DNA of 6,197 bases from Burkholderiales bacterium. Its GTDB lineage: Bacteria; Pseudomonadota; Gammaproteobacteria; Burkholderiales; Burkholderiaceae_C. The DNA lies in the NCBI GenBank assembly GCA_011391855.1, contig JAABPT010000103.1:1-6197 (forward strand), read 5' to 3'. Positions 5,932 through 6,197 of this stretch are shown here, piece by piece. Both the position numbers and the translations under genes were made by a program. Position 1 is the first letter of the stretch. Each line of letters opens with the position of its first letter. The notes under the pieces are model-generated. The model was not told the origin of the DNA. It did not search any database and saw only the letters and a list, made by a program, of their open reading frames with translations.

Positions 5932-6197
5932 ATGAAAAGATGGCACCTGATGACTTTCGTGGTGGCTGCCGCGGCCCTGGCGGCTTGCGGCAAGAAAGAT
6001 GAAATGCCCGCCCCGGCCCCGACGCCGACACCCGTGGCCGACGCCGCCTCGGCTGCGGCCACCGAGTCGGTCGAAGCCGCCAAGGCGATCGGCCATGCGG
6101 CATCGGTCACCGCCACGGCAGCCGGCGTTGCCGCGTCGGCAGCGGTAGGGTCCGCAGTCGACAACGTCAAGGAGGCTGCCGCCTCGGTGAAGCCGCA
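5932..6197 (+). CDS. Ala-rich lipoprotein, C-terminally cut by the window end (partial)
   Basis: An ATG at 5932 opens a frame with no stop before the window end, giving 88 codons. It has GAAGG (5919-5923) as Shine-Dalgarno at 8-base spacing. The N-terminus MKRWHLMTFVVAAAALAACGKK is a lipoprotein signal peptide: basic n-region, hydrophobic core, and lipobox Leu16-Ala17-Ala18-Cys19. Gly at +2 rather than Asp predicts Lol-dependent sorting to the outer membrane. Next comes a Pro-rich spacer (PAPAPTPTP, about 27-35). After it is an Ala/Val/Ser-rich stretch with sparse charged residues (VEAAKAIGHAASV and VDNVKEAAASVKP) that would be strongly helical. No known domain is recognised, so the function is unknown beyond an envelope lipoprotein. 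It may be co-transcribed with the GTPase gene 46 bases upstream, since no terminator is visible between them. Confidence 0.85.
   Translation, partial: MKRWHLMTFVVAAAALAACGKKDEMPAPAPTPTPVADAASAAATESVEAAKAIGHAASVTATAAGVAASAAVGSAVDNVKEAAASVKP

Noticed and set aside
4923..6170. 415-codon minus-strand open frame antisense to the GTPase and lipoprotein genes
   Set aside because: It shadows well-supported plus-strand genes, has low-complexity composition and no recognisable motif or ribosome binding site.

Overview
The window is GC-rich (by eye about two thirds or more), with dense, tightly packed genes, strong G/C preference at third codon positions, and proteins of clear proteobacterial type. RdgC is a beta-/gamma-proteobacterial protein. 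Together with the composition, the TACACT/GACAAT-type -10 candidates and a CCCTCACCCCAACCCTCTCCC-type palindromic repeat, this suggests a betaproteobacterium, probably Burkholderiales (inference; no rRNA or other phylogenetic marker is present).

Layout. (1) 1-2080, plus strand: the 3' end of an operon for an oligopeptide/dipeptide-family ABC importer. A few codons of an upstream gene (probably an inner-membrane permease) overlap by ATGA a DppD/OppD-type ATPase (24-1046). That gene overlaps by ATGA a DppF/OppF-type ATPase (1043-2080). The two ATPases would form the heterodimeric motor; the permeases and binding protein lie outside the window. (2) 2081-2238: a short intergenic stretch between convergent genes, holding two inverted copies of a 40-base palindromic element (REPIN-like). 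(3) 2239-3252, minus strand: rdgC, a nucleoid-associated DNA-binding protein that modulates RecA. (4) 3359-4729, minus strand: a PLP-dependent beta-eliminating lyase. Its length is that of tyrosine phenol-lyase, but its specificity residues are those of tryptophanase. (5) 4730-4952: a divergent control region between tnaA and the next gene; it contains a possible Trp-containing leader ORF for tnaA. (6) 4953-5885, plus strand: a circularly permuted YlqF/RbgA-family ribosome-assembly GTPase. (7) 5932 to the window end, plus strand: the start of a small Ala-rich lipoprotein gene, cut by the window edge.

Apart from the ABC operon the genes look functionally independent: peptide uptake, recombination/nucleoid, amino-acid catabolism, ribosome assembly and an envelope lipoprotein. 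A possible but unproven link is that imported peptides supply tryptophan to the lyase. I found no mobile element, CRISPR array, tRNA or rRNA, and no evidence of a new multi-gene system. The points most worth following up are the lyase specificity and its possible leader, the altered cysteine cluster of the DppD protein, and the RdgC tail.
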